The notes below the pieces were generated by a model. The model did no database searches and was not told the DNA's origin. It saw only the letters and a program-made list of their open reading frames with translations. This document shows positions 62,927 to 64,000 of a DNA stretch of 64,000 bases, piece by piece. Numbering within the stretch: position 1 is the stretch's first letter; every line of letters begins with the position of its first letter. A program made the translations under genes and the position numbers. The DNA is from Albula goreensis. Its lineage: Eukaryota; Chordata; Actinopteri; Albuliformes; Albulidae. The DNA is taken from positions 15,728,628-15,792,627 of the forward strand of contig CM040758.1 of NCBI GenBank assembly GCA_022829145.1, in the 5' to 3' direction.

Positions 62927-64000
62927 GTTTAGGTATAGTTGTGGTGCGTACAAATAAACTGACCTTTAAAAAACAGACCCTTATAAAATGAGTAGCACTG
63001 GCATAGTTTTTTCTTAATTAGAGATTTGGAAGAGAAACGGAATGGTGAATTTGCATTTTTACTTATTTGTCATTATCGTTAGAATTGTTTAACACTGCTC
63101 TAAAACCCACATCTTCCAAATCATTACCTGAAATATCCTGTGGGAAGGGCAATGTTTCAGTAACAAACAGAGATTGCTTAACAACAAGTTACTTTTGTTT
63201 TCTTCTACTACTTTTCTATTTATGTTTTTTTTTTAATTTTATATACATTCGGTTTAACTGTTAATCTGAAAGGAAACAGAGCAGGGTGTGCTATTTCCTG
63301 AAATGGTTGATCCATTGATCACAGATGGCTATAATGTTGTAGATTTGTAGATTGTTGTAGATTGTTGTAGGTTTTAACTCCACACTCATCAGGTGCATAA
63401 GGCTAAAAAAGAGTGTTTAAGTAGTGAGTTTTCTGTAGTGCATGCTAAAAGAATTAGTTTTGGAAAGATCAAACATTTTCAATTTGGAGACATCAAATAC
63501 CTGTTGTTTTCTTCTGTCTCTTTAGCACTGAGTTAGCCTCTGTGTGTGTGCGTGACTTGTTATCACTGTCTCTTGTATTGTAATGGTAGCAGAGAAGGTA
63601 ATTGTGTTTGCAAAGCCCGGATTATCTGTAGCAGTCCCTGCTTTTGAGTTTATATGTTATTTCTTCCTTTCAAACACAGCCTTTAGCGTTCAAATCAGAG
63701 GCTTTCTAAAGCAGTTTTACCCATTCACCAGAGAACTTTTCCTTTAAAAAAACACAAAGGAGAGTCAGAGCACCGCTGTAAATCACATGTGGAGTGTTTG
63801 TTGGCAATCGTTCCTTGGTTTTAGATTGCAGTAATGGAGACAGGAAATTCAGGTCACCCGAGTCCGGTGTGGCTCTTGTGGAGTGGGGGAGATTGGAAAG
63901 AGGCTACCATGAACAATGTGGGTGAGCTTTTGAAGGCTGGGTGTAGGGGGGGAGCAGGCGGAGGCAGGGCTGGGAGTTGGGGGGTGGACATTTGAGCCGG

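Larger units (their letters stand above)
62058..64000 (+). other. tenm3: start of tenm3 intron 2 (runs off the window)
   Basis: The intron begins with GTGAGT at 62058. The exon frame stays open into the intron until TGA at 62189-62191, so retention would add about 44 non-teneurin residues. The rest is non-coding: a mixed-complexity block at 62240-62640, an AAT-rich tract at 62696-62737, a TG/TA repeat at 62848-62926, and a GTTGTAGATT triplication near 63336-63372. No exon resembling the proline-rich next part of teneurin was found before 64000. Confidence 0.85.

Noticed and set aside
1-64000. Search for tRNA, rRNA, snRNA, CRISPR arrays or bacterial operons
   Set aside because: None seen; the splice signals, microsatellites and transposon types are all of vertebrate character.

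Overview
The window looks like vertebrate, probably ray-finned fish, genomic DNA. It holds the 5' part of one recognisable protein-coding gene, a teneurin-3 orthologue (tenm3) on the + strand. Two coding exons encode residues 1-168 of the teneurin N-terminal cytoplasmic domain: 56656-56887 (start codon, 77 codons plus 1 nt) and 61785-62057 (273 nt). They match vertebrate TENM3, recalled from memory, nearly residue for residue, including the exon boundary inside the glycine codon. They match TENM1, TENM2 and TENM4 less well. Intron 1 (4.9 kb) is short for a teneurin. The next intron starts at 62058 and runs off the window.

Layout. Bases 1-56574 contain no coding exon that I can support. This is AT-rich non-coding DNA, either the intron between tenm3 5' UTR exons or upstream flank. 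It carries scattered, better-organised blocks with TAATTA clusters and mixed-complexity sequence of the kind seen in vertebrate conserved non-coding elements. These are around 4.2, 5.8, 7.9, 10.4, 13.5, 14.7, 19.4, 32.0, 39.6, 47.4, 52.0, 54.8 and 55.8 kb, with more at 59.8 and 62.4 kb inside the gene's introns. Conservation cannot be tested from one sequence, so these calls are inference. The last ~240 bp before the start codon hold a CT/CA tract, candidate splice acceptors, and a 6-codon upstream ORF that overlaps the tenm3 start.

Mobile DNA is sparse and decayed: an antisense L2/CR1-type LINE fragment (about 33.06-34.11 kb), a broken Tc1/mariner transposase N-terminus (about 22.5-22.7 kb), a solitary Tc1-type terminal repeat (18.34-18.37 kb), and a 248-bp pogo/Tigger-like MITE flanked by TA (49911-50158). 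Tandem repeats include a near-perfect 4 x 49 bp array (43294-43489), shorter duplications (33, 24, 20, 18 and 16 bp units), and many CA/GT, GA/CT and AAT microsatellites.

I found no rRNA, tRNA, CRISPR array, operon or second gene. Almost all open frames outside the two tenm3 exons look like chance frames in non-coding DNA. The points most worth checking are the tandem CAGCAG (NAGNAG) acceptor of coding exon 2, the start-overlapping uORF, the 49-bp array with paired ATGCAT palindromes, and the TAATTA-cluster enhancer candidates. I did not find convincing evidence of an entirely new biological system.
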